64,000 nucleotides of DNA. It comes from Lysinibacillus sp. OF-1. GTDB lineage: Bacteria > Bacillota > Bacilli > Bacillales_A > Planococcaceae. A program made the position numbers and the translations under genes. Location: contig NZ_CP102798.1 of assembly GCF_028356935.1 (NCBI RefSeq), positions 434,001 through 498,000 of the forward strand, written 5' to 3'. Of this stretch, positions 1-8,675 are shown one piece after another (the stretch's first letter is position 1; every line of letters starts with the position of its first letter). A model generated the notes under the pieces. The model saw only the letters and a program-made list of their open reading frames with translations, did not search any database and was not told where the DNA came from.

Positions 1-2
1 AA

Positions 3-1787
3 GATGATCTGAAGCAAGCTGTGAAGAAAAAGAAAGGGCCTCGTGCAGCAGATTGGAAAAGTACATTGCTTCGACTATGGAAAATTGTCGACGAACAACG
101 CACACTCCTCATTGTGGTTCTTTTACTAGTGATGCTCAGTTCAATTTTAGCTTTAGTTGGTCCTTATTTAATCGGTCAAATGATTGATAATTATGTTATG
201 CATGGCAAGCTTTCAGGTTTAGGTAAGTGGATTGGTGTATTAATTGGTATTTATATTCTGTTAGCTGTTTCACTTTTTCTACAAAACTATTGGATGATTG
301 GTATTGCTCAGCAGACTATTTATAGATTACGAACAAGTATATTTGCTCATTTTCAACGATTGCCAGTTGCGTTCTTTGATCGTCGTCAACATGGTGAACT
401 GATGAGTCGTATGACGAATGATATTGAAGCTGTCAGCTCTACCTTAAATAGCTCTTTTATCCAAGTGTTTTCAAGTGTACTTACGCTTGGAGGAACCGTC
501 ATTATTATGCTTAGTTTAAGCCCTTTGCTGACAGTGCTGACGATGACAATTATTCCGCTGATGTTTTGGGCTATGCGCTGGATTACACGGCGTACAGCAC
601 CCTTATTTAAAGAGCAGCAAGTAGCTATTGGCGCTTTGAATGGGATGATAGAGGAAACAATTTCAGGGCAGCGGATTGTCAAAGCTTTCTCACAAGAAGA
701 GCGTATGAAAGCAGAGTTTCGAGAAAAAAGCTCGCGATTAAGAAGAACCGGTTTTTGGGCACAGACTTACTCGGGCTATATTCCTAAAGTCATGAACTTT
801 TTAAATAATATGAGCTTTACAATTGTTGCAGGTATAGGAGGCGTGCTTGCGTTATATGGGCATGTGTCGATAGGGGTTATTGTTATATTCACTGAATATG
901 CACGACAATTTACACGTCCTTTAAATGATTTAGCAAACCAGTTCAATACAGTACTATCAGCCATTGCTGGTGCAGAGCGCGTATTTGCCTTGCTTGATGA
1001 ACAACCAGAGGCAGAAACCGTTCCAGCACAAAAGCATCAGTTATTGGGGCATGTGGCGTTTAAGCATGTGTATTTTAAATATGAGCTGGAAGAAGAAGCT
1101 TACACACTAAAGAATGTTAATTTTAAAGTAGAACCTGGACAAACGGTAGCCCTTGTTGGTGCGACTGGAGCTGGGAAAACAACAATCCTCCAACTGATTG
1201 CAAGGTTTTATGAGGTAACAAAGGGTGAGGTATTATTTGATGGCATAAATGTACAGCAAATAGATCGTCAATCCCTTCGCTCACAGATGGCTTTTGTATT
1301 GCAGGACCCCTTTTTATTTGAGACTTCTGTTCGTGAAAATATCCGATATGGTCGACTGGATGCAAGTGATGCAGAGATTGAGAAAGCTGCCAAGCAAGCG
1401 AATGCCCATGACTTTATCATGAAGCTCAAAGATGGCTATGATACGATTCTTGCTGCGGATGGACGCGAGATATCACAAGGTCAGAAGCAGTTACTCTCTA
1501 TAGCAAGGGCGCTTATTGCTGATCCGAAAATTTTACTTTTGGATGAGGCGACAAGCAGTATCGATACTGTGACGGAAATGGCGATACAAGAGGCGCTTGA
1601 TACGTTAATGCAGGGTCGCACTAGTTTTGTTATTGCCCATCGATTAAACACTGTGCATAATGCCGATATGATTTTAGTTATGCAAAAAGGTGAGTTAGTT
1701 GAAGCTGGGCCTCAGCAAAAACTAATTGAATCAGGTGGCCTTTATGCGCAAATGCTTCAGTCCTCCTCACATCATCTTGAGGAATAG
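3..1787 (+). CDS. ABC exporter, fused permease/ATPase (YfiC/YheH type), 5' end at window edge
   Basis: Half-transporter of the multidrug/lipid exporter type. The N-terminal half carries about six hydrophobic segments and the C-terminal third is an ABC ATPase. Walker A is GATGAGKTT, the signature loop is the ISQGQ variant of LSGGQ, Walker B is ILLLDEATSSID and the H-loop is IAHRL. A variant LSQGQ-like signature is typical of the second subunit of heterodimeric exporters such as YheI/YheH, so the partner gene is probably just left of the window. A GTG at position 21 could open the frame, but no ribosome-binding site precedes it and the frame stays open to the window edge, so the true start is probably outside. 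The substrate cannot be inferred. Confidence 0.88.
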   Translation, partial: DDLKQAVKKKKGPRAADWKSTLLRLWKIVDEQRTLLIVVLLLVMLSSILALVGPYLIGQMIDNYVMHGKLSGLGKWIGVLIGIYILLAVSLFLQNYWMIGIAQQTIYRLRTSIFAHFQRLPVAFFDRRQHGELMSRMTNDIEAVSSTLNSSFIQVFSSVLTLGGTVIIMLSLSPLLTVLTMTIIPLMFWAMRWITRRTAPLFKEQQVAIGALNGMIEETISGQRIVKAFSQEERMKAEFREKSSRLRRTGFWAQTYSGYIPKVMNFLNNMSFTIVAGIGGVLALYGHVSIGVIVIFTEYARQFTRPLNDLANQFNTVLSAIAGAERVFALLDEQPEAETVPAQKHQLLGHVAFKHVYFKYELEEEAYTLKNVNFKVEPGQTVALVGATGAGKTTILQLIARFYEVTKGEVLFDGINVQQIDRQSLRSQMAFVLQDPFLFETSVRENIRYGRLDASDAEIEKAAKQANAHDFIMKLKDGYDTILAADGREISQGQKQLLSIARALIADPKILLLDEATSSIDTVTEMAIQEALDTLMQGRTSFVIAHRLNTVHNADMILVMQKGELVEAGPQQKLIESGGLYAQMLQSSSHHLEE

Positions 1788-2085
1788 ATGAAAAAGGTGA
1801 TGTCAACGGTAGAAACAGCCATTTTGAAAGCCAAGGGATTGATTGCCGTTGCGCCAGCGTCCTTTCCAGGGGGGCGTCTTATGAGCCGCTTTACTCCAAG
1901 CAATCATGTGCAAAAGTGCCTTACCCTTATCCTTCAAACGAGCCGTAGTGAACAAAATAGCCCATTATTTATATGATTCGAGAAAGGATAGGCTCTTATT
2001 TTAATGTGGAGAAGTGATGAGTGACAACAACCCTCTATAAAGAGTAGTGGATACCTTCATTTTATTTAAAAACCTTTGCTAAAAA

Positions 2086-2150
2086 GAGCGGTAGCGGAGG
2101 AAGCCGCTCGGCGCTCGCCCAGAGGGAAGCAAGTAGCGTGCGATGGGAAT
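2086..2150. repeat. GC-rich intergenic element, repeat-like
   Basis: A short, strikingly GC-rich patch in an otherwise AT-rich 764-bp gap. It begins with an inverted repeat, GAGCGG at 2086-2091 and CCGCTC at 2104-2109, and continues with CGCTCG-type motifs. The preceding stretch 1788-2085 also has uneven composition and no convincing gene. A 62-codon frame starts directly after the ABC transporter stop but has no ribosome-binding site or recognisable protein. The patch resembles dispersed intergenic elements of Bacillus relatives. No second copy was found by eye in this window. Confidence 0.35.
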
Positions 2151-2193
2151 CCATTTTCACCTTTCACAAAAATTCTATGGATGGTTTACGATG

Positions 2194-2227
2194 AAAAGAG
2201 TAATTTCATGTGAAATTACTCTTTTTT
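2194..2227 (+). terminator. Perfect 15-bp rho-independent terminator
   Basis: A 15-bp perfect inverted repeat (2194-2208 and 2211-2225) with a TG centre runs straight into a T tract. It is about 400 nt beyond the ABC transporter stop, so that transcript has a long tail or an unrecognised short transcript ends here. The A tract on the left arm could also allow bidirectional use. Confidence 0.8.
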
Positions 2228-2487
2228 CGTTAAATTGAAATGTTATTAATTTGAATAAATAGTATAATATTATAAAAAATACATCTAATAGGAGTTGTTG
2301 TATAGTTTAAAAGTAACTGTGTAAAAAAGATTAATTATCTCTCATTTTGAGAAATTAGCATAATATTTTATATCTATAATTTCTAGTAAATTTCAGTCAT
2401 TTTCATGAATTTTTATAGTATAAATCCTTTTATTATTCTGTTTTTTGAAGTAAAATTCTGATTAATAGTGGGTATTTATATATTTTG

Positions 2488-2517
2488 TTGCCAGTTTATT
2501 TTTATTCTTGCTACAAT
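2488..2517 (+). promoter_or_regulatory. Candidate sigma-A promoter for the double-GNAT gene
   Basis: TTGCCA at 2488-2493 and TACAAT at 2512-2517 are separated by 18 bp, about 35 bp upstream of the start codon at 2552. The region 2228-2487 before it is very AT-rich and shows no gene. Confidence 0.55.
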
Positions 2518-2551
2518 AGGGCAATAGTCTGACACAGGAACGGAGTAAAAG

Positions 2552-3418
2552 ATGAATATTTCAGTGATGACAGTGTCTTTTCCATTAGATGGAGAAACAT
2601 TGAAAGAAGTAAAACTATTATGTGAAGAAGCAACCATTCATGATTATCGAGTATATGAAACCATTATGAGTGTACCAATGGCTAGCTCTTTTGAGTCAAA
2701 GGGCTTTATGGTACTAGCATATGAGGATGAACAGGATTTGTTAGTAGGTGCAGCTAGTGCCATTGATTTGATGGGACTTCATACATATGAATGGTCATTA
2801 GTAGTAACACCTGCATATCGACAGAAGGGTATTGGAGCTGCATTAGTTGAGGGTATACAAGCTGGCTTAGCAGATAGAGGAGCGGAGGGGCAATTAGCTG
2901 TAGTAATTGATGGCTCTCCTTATGGACATGCATTTATTGAAAATAAAGGTTATGCCTACAGCTTTTCGGAAGCAACATTAGAAACAAAAGCAGAACCAGT
3001 AGAATTACAAACGGATATTAGTATTCAACCTTATGCTGGTGAGCAGGGGGAATTGATTGCCATCTATAGTGAAGCTTTTGGTGATTTACCCGAAGAATCA
3101 GAGGAACTCATTGCCTTTAATACATCTACAAATGGACGAAAGCTTTGGGTTGCTTATCGAGATGGCCTTGTTGTTGGAACTGTGACGACTGCTCAGGAAA
3201 ATGAAATCCAATGGGTAACAGCACTTGCTGTTCATCCAAATTGTGAGGGACAAGGTGTTGGAACAGCATTGCTTTCTTTTTCAAAGGATTACGCGAGCAA
3301 AGTTGGTGCGAAATTTGTTATGCTCGATGTAGAAATTGACAATAAAAAAGCATTATCTGTCTATGAAAAGGCAGGTTTTATGAAGGCACAGCAAATCGAT
3401 TATTATGTAAAACAGTAG
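2552..3418 (+). CDS. Tandem GNAT-domain N-acetyltransferase
   Basis: A 288-residue protein with two acetyltransferase-like halves. The first half has the acetyl-CoA loop RQKGIGAALVEG near residue 95. The second has a classical motif A, CEGQGVGTALL, near residue 235, followed by the motif B region ending YEKAGF. Double-GNAT proteins usually keep one catalytic and one degenerate half. Here the C-terminal half looks the better preserved. The substrate is unknown. The ATG at 2552 follows a GGAG-type ribosome-binding site. The gene stands alone between its own promoter and a terminator. Confidence 0.8.
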   Translation: MNISVMTVSFPLDGETLKEVKLLCEEATIHDYRVYETIMSVPMASSFESKGFMVLAYEDEQDLLVGAASAIDLMGLHTYEWSLVVTPAYRQKGIGAALVEGIQAGLADRGAEGQLAVVIDGSPYGHAFIENKGYAYSFSEATLETKAEPVELQTDISIQPYAGEQGELIAIYSEAFGDLPEESEELIAFNTSTNGRKLWVAYRDGLVVGTVTTAQENEIQWVTALAVHPNCEGQGVGTALLSFSKDYASKVGAKFVMLDVEIDNKKALSVYEKAGFMKAQQIDYYVKQ

Positions 3419-3426
3419 GAAAAAGG

Positions 3427-3467
3427 GCGAGGAGTGGTATTTAACATCAACTCCTCGCTCGTTTTTT
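3427..3467 (+). terminator. Rho-independent terminator after double-GNAT gene
   Basis: GCGAGGAGT (3427-3435) pairs with ACTCCTCGC (3450-3458) and is followed by a run of six T, immediately after the stop at 3418. Confidence 0.8.
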
Positions 3468-3527
3468 ATCATAATTACCTACTATCTTCATATAGTATTA
3501 ATAAGCTTTAAGAAAGGAGTCGTGATC

Positions 3528-3650
3528 ATGCGCATGCCAGCATTGCCAAAAAAGAAGTCTCCTCCAAAGGAAGCCCCTAGATCATGGTGGAAAGTAGTTA
3601 AAGCTTATTTATCGAAAGGGAAGTTTTATCGATTGCCGCCAAGAAACTGA
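3528..3650 (+). CDS. Small basic, Pro/Lys-rich protein (40 aa), function unknown
   Basis: A 40-codon frame starting ATG at 3528 and ending TGA at 3648-3650. An AAAGGAG ribosome-binding site lies at good distance, and a strong terminator follows 10 nt later. The peptide begins MRMPALPKKK, contains a SWWK motif in the middle and ends RLPPRN. It has no signal peptide or membrane segment. Conserved start context, length and own terminator argue for a real gene. An ATG two codons later is an alternative start. No family was recognised. Confidence 0.6.
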   Translation: MRMPALPKKKSPPKEAPRSWWKVVKAYLSKGKFYRLPPRN

Positions 3651-3659
3651 TGATGAATG

Positions 3660-3685
3660 AAAAAGTCGCCTTCTAGCGACTTTTT
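3660..3685. terminator. Bidirectional terminator between small protein and helD
   Basis: AAAAAGTCGC (3660-3669) and GCGACTTTTT (3676-3685) form a perfect 10-bp stem with a six-base loop. A and T tracts on both sides allow it to serve both converging genes. It overlaps the stop codon of the minus-strand helicase gene. Confidence 0.85.
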
Positions 3686-5912
3686 AATTTTCTAATAAAA
3701 ATGTATTTTTGGATGGGCCAATTAAATAGAGTTCATGCATTGCTCGTGTGAGAGCTACATACAGTAGTTTCCGATCAATTATTGTATCGTAAAAGGGTGT
3801 TTCAAAGGCAGCTACAATGACGGCATCAAACTCAAGCCCTTTAGCAAGATGACTTGGTACAACAAGCAACATTTCCTGATTAATCGATTCATTTTCTGTT
3901 AGCAGCTGTGAGGCAATTTTGTTGTCTTTCAATGTATGTTGCATCGAAATGGCTTCAGCAGTAGTTTTGCAAATTAAAGCGATAGATCGATGACCATGTT
4001 GACGAATAGCTTCAAAAATTTCTTTAATTTTTAAGGCATCAAATTGATCTGCTTGAATAAAACTTGGCACATTACCGTGACGAACAACTGGCTCAACCAG
4101 CGGTAGCTGCTCATTCATTTGCGCTAAAATTTGATTAGCGACTTCCATAATTTCAATGGTTGTTCGATAGCTTTTTTGCAATGTTCGGAAGCTTGCACGA
4201 GGAAATAAACTTTGGACAGGTTCCCAGGCAGTTAATGAGCGATAGCTATGAATTCCTTGAGCTAAATCGCCAACCATTGTAAACATGTCTGTATCAAGAC
4301 CTGTTTTTAAAGCAGCAAGCTGAAACAAACTATAATCTTGTACTTCATCGATAAAGACAACACGCATTTTCCATTCATCTGGGATGCCTTTTAGACGTGC
4401 TTGTAAATAGTATAGTGCGGCTAAATCTTCGAGTGCCCATTGTTCTTTACGATGTGCCTGCAAAAATTGCTGTTGTTCAAGATAATGCCATTCAGGAGCT
4501 AGCTCTGTTAAAAGTTTGGCGTCGGTAAGAAGGGTGCGATAAAGTGTTTTAATGTTATGTTTAGGAAAGCGACGCATATAGGCAGTTGCAGTTGTTTTCG
4601 TTTCTTTTTCTATTGCTGGAATTCGTTCGTCGCGTTCATCGATAAATTTTGTGACAACACGTCGACGCTTTTCATCATCCCGTATACCATTTAAGGCTTT
4701 ACCCAATGCTTCATCATATTTTTTATGGAGTGTAGCTAAGACAGCCTGTTTTTTTTGGCGGACATGGCTAGCTAACACCTTTTTTATATGTGCAAGGCGT
4801 TTTTCAATTGGCATATAAGAAAACTCATATAAAAACAGTTTCTTTAGATGAGCAGCTCGCATAATACAGTATTTTTCAATATAAACATCTTCGAATTGTT
4901 GCGCGATTTCTTGCTCCAGCTTCTGGATATAGCGCTCAATGACATCACGATAATAAAGTGAACCTTTCACTTCAGCGATCCACGCAGTAGGCTGATGATT
5001 TCCACCAGCAACGAGCAATTCTAATTGCTCATTTGGATTTTGAAGCTTTAATTTTAATTTAGTGGCAGCAAGAACGTAGTCTGTAAAAGTAGTTTGGCAT
5101 ATTTTATCGACACCAAGCTCTGGTAAAACATCACCTATATAATCAATAAATAACTTATTCGGTGCTAAAATCATGAGCTGTTCAGGATTAAAATGCTCGC
5201 CCATTGTGTAGAGGAAATAAGATATTCGGTGGAGAGCGATAGTTGTTTTTCCACTACCTGCTGCACCTTGTACAATAATTGGTTGACGAAGATGTGCTCG
5301 AATAATTTCATTTTGTTCCTTTTGGATTGTCGAGACAATTTCAGTTAAACGAACATCTGCTTTCCCAGCCAATGCTTCTTGTAGGAGTTCATCGTTTGTT
5401 GTTAGATCAATATCCCGTATATCGAGTAATTCGCTGTTCTCGATCTTATATTGTCTTTTAGCAAAGAGATGTCCTTTATGAACTTCTCCACGGACATCGT
5501 ACTCCATATCACCAAGACGTCCATCATAATAAACATTGGCTACGGGTGAGCGCCAGTCAACAATAATGGGTTCATGGGTTTCACGATGAAATAGTGAGGT
5601 TTTCCCAATATAAAGGAATTCTTCAGGATCACCTGTCTTTTGGAAATGGATTCGGGCAAAATAGGGCTTTTTCCGAACGGCTTCTAGACCTTCTTTTTGA
5701 TTACGAGCCATTTCAAAGAATCTGGCGTTTGTTAAGATATTTAAATAACTTAAACTCGAATCTAAGTAATCAAGGTCAGCCATGGACTTGCGGATATTTT
5801 CTTGAGCGGATTGTAGATCTCGTTGTGATTCGTCTAATATTTGTTGCATATAACTTTGGGTATAGGTTAACCGCTCTACCTCAGCCTGAAAATCCGGATG
5901 TTGTACAGTCAT
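3684..5912 (-). CDS. helD: RNA polymerase recycling motor HelD (UvrD/Rep-like SF1 ATPase)
   Basis: A 742-residue UvrD-like ATPase of the HelD family, which enters stalled RNA polymerase and releases it from DNA or RNA at the expense of ATP. An N-terminal helical, coiled-coil-like arm (residues 1-80) precedes Walker A GAAGSGKTT near residue 217, a long helical insertion, Walker B VFIDEVQD and the C-terminal helicase motif LLYVALTRAM. Length agrees with Bacillus HelD (about 770). An upstream GTG at 5921 directly abuts AGGAGG. The ATG at 5912 is 8 nt from it and is preferred. A general DNA helicase is the alternative, but the N-terminal arm favours HelD. Confidence 0.8.
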   Translation of the reverse strand: MTVQHPDFQAEVERLTYTQSYMQQILDESQRDLQSAQENIRKSMADLDYLDSSLSYLNILTNARFFEMARNQKEGLEAVRKKPYFARIHFQKTGDPEEFLYIGKTSLFHRETHEPIIVDWRSPVANVYYDGRLGDMEYDVRGEVHKGHLFAKRQYKIENSELLDIRDIDLTTNDELLQEALAGKADVRLTEIVSTIQKEQNEIIRAHLRQPIIVQGAAGSGKTTIALHRISYFLYTMGEHFNPEQLMILAPNKLFIDYIGDVLPELGVDKICQTTFTDYVLAATKLKLKLQNPNEQLELLVAGGNHQPTAWIAEVKGSLYYRDVIERYIQKLEQEIAQQFEDVYIEKYCIMRAAHLKKLFLYEFSYMPIEKRLAHIKKVLASHVRQKKQAVLATLHKKYDEALGKALNGIRDDEKRRRVVTKFIDERDERIPAIEKETKTTATAYMRRFPKHNIKTLYRTLLTDAKLLTELAPEWHYLEQQQFLQAHRKEQWALEDLAALYYLQARLKGIPDEWKMRVVFIDEVQDYSLFQLAALKTGLDTDMFTMVGDLAQGIHSYRSLTAWEPVQSLFPRASFRTLQKSYRTTIEIMEVANQILAQMNEQLPLVEPVVRHGNVPSFIQADQFDALKIKEIFEAIRQHGHRSIALICKTTAEAISMQHTLKDNKIASQLLTENESINQEMLLVVPSHLAKGLEFDAVIVAAFETPFYDTIIDRKLLYVALTRAMHELYLIGPSKNTFLLEN

Positions 5913-6063
5913 TTTTAGCACCTCCTAGGTACTTACAATTTCAAAGTAGATTATCATACTACTATATATAATATTTACCATCAAGTGAAAGCTAAATAGT
6001 TAATTATGCTACTATTACATTGGGGTTGGAAAGTTTTTCTTTAAATGATAATAGAGGAGGTTA

Positions 6064-6786
6064 ATGATTTTGGACATTTTTGCACATAGAGGTGTTTCGA
6101 TAAACTATCCAGAAAACACGATGGCAGCCTTTCAAGCAGCATCAAAGCTTCCTATAGCAGGGATAGAGCTGGATGTTCATTTAACCGCAGATAAAGAGGT
6201 AGTGGTCATTCATGATGAAACCATTAATCGTACCTCCAATGGTTCAGGCTATGTAAAAGATTTTACATTACAGCAATTGCGTACATTTGACTTTGGTTCG
6301 TGGTTTTCTCCAGAGTTCGGAGATGAAACAATCCCTACGTTAGGGGAAGTGTTAGAGCTTTTTGCAGGTACCAACCATCGTATTAATATTGAACTGAAAA
6401 CAGATATTATTTCATATGAAGGGATTGAAGCGCTCGTACTCAAAGAAGTGGCTGCACAGCAAATGACTGAAAGAGTAATCATTTCATCTTTTAATCATGA
6501 ATCATTGCAAACAGTATCAAAAATAGCACCTTATATAGAAAGTGCGGCGCTGTTTGCAGAAGTGTTAGTAGATTTTACTTCTTACATTGCTCTTATTCCA
6601 GCTAAAGCGTTACATGTAAGTTTACCAACATCATTTCGTAAATCAGTTAAACTAGCTCTCGCTGAAGGAGCAACTGTCCGTGTGTATACTGTTAATGATC
6701 AACGTGATGCTCGCTATTTACAGCAACTAGGTATACAGGCGATATTTACTGATGACCCAGAGAAAATATTACAGGCCCTTAATTAG
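6064..6786 (+). CDS. Glycerophosphodiester phosphodiesterase
   Basis: A 240-residue cytoplasmic GDPD (UgpQ-like) that hydrolyses glycerophosphodiesters to glycerol-3-phosphate and an alcohol. It has the N-terminal AHRG...PENT motif, the ELDVHLTADKEVVVIHDE segment carrying the second metal/catalytic residues, and NIELK later in the barrel. Length is that of the short, soluble form, with no signal peptide. GAGGAGG lies only 3 nt before the ATG at 6064. A TTG at 6070 is 9 nt from it and may be the real start (residues MDIFAHRG). The gene is monocistronic. Confidence 0.88.
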   Translation: MILDIFAHRGVSINYPENTMAAFQAASKLPIAGIELDVHLTADKEVVVIHDETINRTSNGSGYVKDFTLQQLRTFDFGSWFSPEFGDETIPTLGEVLELFAGTNHRINIELKTDIISYEGIEALVLKEVAAQQMTERVIISSFNHESLQTVSKIAPYIESAALFAEVLVDFTSYIALIPAKALHVSLPTSFRKSVKLALAEGATVRVYTVNDQRDARYLQQLGIQAIFTDDPEKILQALN

Positions 6787-6813
6787 AGCAAGGAAGGGGC
6801 TAGGAGACAAAAA

Positions 6814-6873
6814 GCTTCCGTGGAATAAGTAGCATTTTTGTAATACCCACGGAAAGCGACGTCTTCTAGAAGA
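6814..6873. repeat. Intergenic palindromic element
   Basis: GCTTCCGTGG (6814-6823) is mirrored by CCACGGAAAGC (6847-6857, one extra A). It is followed at once by a perfect 12-bp palindrome TCTTCTAGAAGA (6862-6873). It lies between two converging genes without a clear T tract. It resembles dispersed intergenic repeats of Bacillus relatives rather than a standard terminator. Confidence 0.4.
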
Positions 6874-6879
6874 TCCGTT

Positions 6880-7902
6880 CTACCATTTCGCACGATGTTC
6901 TTCAATACATCCGAGCATTTGTTGAATAACAAGTGTTTCACCATTGTCGAGTAAAATGGAGCCATCGTAATAGCCAAATAGTTGATGTACCTCCGATTTA
7001 ACTAATTTGGCATTAGTTTGAGCAACACGTTCAAAAAAAGGGGAGAAGGTTAATGAAACCTGATTAGAAAATTTCGTTTTTACTTTCCAACGTTGCATAT
7101 AGTCTCCAGAATCATATTGAAACAAAAGATCCTCATGTATTTTGGTCATTTTACCATCAACAAAAACAGCATTTTCAGTCATGCCAGTACCATCTGTCCA
7201 TTTACCTCCTAAGTTCAGTCCAATCCGTCTTCCTCGAACTCGCTGAGAGGCCATTCCCCAATTCCATAATGCTTGGCGTGGCCATACACCTCGTCCATAA
7301 TCTAACACTGCAAAATTCTCTTCGGCCGAAAAATTATAACGGCGAGTACCAATTGTGACAACACCTGAAGTTGGGAGTATATGATGCTTGCCTGTAAATT
7401 GAAATGTTTTGCGATTCCAAGGGATGACAACATTTAAGGTTTCATCAGTTGGGGGATGTTGGACGATAAGCTTTGCACGTAAAACATCACCATCAAAGTC
7501 TGGTATGGACACCGATAGATGCGTTTCATTTTGTATATATAATAGATCAATCATCATTTCGCTATTTTTAAATGAGACGGATTCTAAAACCTGTGTCGGC
7601 ATTTTTAATTTACCACCGAAGGGAATGGTAATCGTTTTTTCGAAATAGCGCTGTGTTTCATATTCAAGGAAATAAACAAAGCAGACAGCAGCATAATCTA
7701 AATGACTAATCGTAGCAGAAAACAAGATTTCGTCACCATAGATACACCAATAGTTCCATTTCTTTTTGCGCATGAGATGGCCGCTTAAATTGCTGTTAAT
7801 AAGGGGCTTACGTGCAAATCCGATGGCTGCTGGATTTAAATTACCTTTTTTATCGCATAAAAGAGTAGGCTGTAAAATTTCTTTCTCAGCATGCTGCTTC
7901 AC
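6880..7902 (-). CDS. DUF2804 family protein
   Basis: A protein of about 340 residues recognised as DUF2804 by its start (LLCDKKGNLNPAAIGFARKPL region) and the family hallmark DYGRGVWPRQ followed by WNWGMAS. It is predicted to be a soluble beta-rich protein of unknown biochemical role, sometimes compared with hydroxyneurosporene-synthase-like (lipocalin/CrtC-type) folds. The ATG at 7911 abuts GGAAGGG with no spacing, while a GTG at 7902 is 9 nt away and is preferred. It converges on the phosphodiesterase gene and is probably monocistronic. Confidence 0.8.
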   Translation of the reverse strand: MKQHAEKEILQPTLLCDKKGNLNPAAIGFARKPLINSNLSGHLMRKKKWNYWCIYGDEILFSATISHLDYAAVCFVYFLEYETQRYFEKTITIPFGGKLKMPTQVLESVSFKNSEMMIDLLYIQNETHLSVSIPDFDGDVLRAKLIVQHPPTDETLNVVIPWNRKTFQFTGKHHILPTSGVVTIGTRRYNFSAEENFAVLDYGRGVWPRQALWNWGMASQRVRGRRIGLNLGGKWTDGTGMTENAVFVDGKMTKIHEDLLFQYDSGDYMQRWKVKTKFSNQVSLTFSPFFERVAQTNAKLVKSEVHQLFGYYDGSILLDNGETLVIQQMLGCIEEHRAKW

Positions 7903-8083
7903 AATTAACATCCCTTCCAGTCATAAAATAAAATCTGCATTGTATTACTCTTTATTGTAGCAAAAATGTTCTTGAAAATGGAAAGGAACATGCTGAATAT
8001 AATTGATTTCAATAAGAATATGAGTAAGGACCTAACTAATAGAAAGTCATGAATAGACATATGATGGCATGAGGAGGAGATGT

Positions 8084-8578
8084 ATGGCAAAAATGTATAA
8101 CAGGCAGGCTGCAGTTCAATATGCTAATTTATGGTGGAACAGACGCAACCCAGCTTTTCCAAACTTTGATGTAGATTGCACAAACTATATATCTCAATGC
8201 TTACTTGCGGGTGGCGCACCAATGCGTGGCGCACCGAGTAGAGATAAAGGTTGGTGGATTCAACAAGGGAATTGGAGCTTTAGCTGGTCTGTGGCTCATT
8301 CATTAAGGTGGTATTTAGAGGGATCTACAACTGGATTGAAGGGTAGGCGTGTTCAATCGGCAGAGGAGCTAGAGCTTGGGGATGTCATTTTTTATGATTT
8401 TCAAGGAAATGGGAGAATTGATCACTCCGTTATTGTCACAAGTATTCAAAATGGTATTCCCTATGTCAATGCCCATACTTCGGATAGTATTAATCGACCT
8501 TATTTTTACGAGGATTCCACTGCCTATACACCGAGTATGACTTACTTTTTCTATCATATAGATGACAGCTTTGCTTAA
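8084..8578 (+). CDS. Putative amidase-domain protein (Amidase_6 type, NlpC/P60-like fold)
   Basis: A 164-residue protein with the cysteine-peptidase-like amidase domain. The motif VDCTNYISQ holds the likely nucleophile cysteine and DHSVIV the histidine, consistent with cell-wall or peptide amidase chemistry. There is no signal peptide, so it acts in the cytoplasm or leaves by another route. Many family members are secreted wall proteins, so this is a bare domain. A longer frame opens at 8069, but AGGAGG at 8072-8077 sits inside it and serves the ATG at 8084. The gene is monocistronic. Confidence 0.75.
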   Translation: MAKMYNRQAAVQYANLWWNRRNPAFPNFDVDCTNYISQCLLAGGAPMRGAPSRDKGWWIQQGNWSFSWSVAHSLRWYLEGSTTGLKGRRVQSAEELELGDVIFYDFQGNGRIDHSVIVTSIQNGIPYVNAHTSDSINRPYFYEDSTAYTPSMTYFFYHIDDSFA

Positions 8579-8675
8579 GAAGAGATAGTTTTAAAGCATA
8601 TCATTTTGTGATAATGTGAAAGATAGAAGAGACCAACTCTAATATGTTGTCTTATGGTAGAAGGAGAATAGAAAT

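Noticed and set aside
1788..1976. 62-codon frame starting directly after the ABC transporter stop
   Set aside because: No ribosome-binding site of its own, odd composition and no recognisable protein. It could be read only by coupling, and nothing supports that.
2086..2150. Possible structured RNA gene or tRNA in the GC-rich patch
   Set aside because: No cloverleaf, T-loop or known riboswitch core could be drawn; kept only as a repeat-like element.
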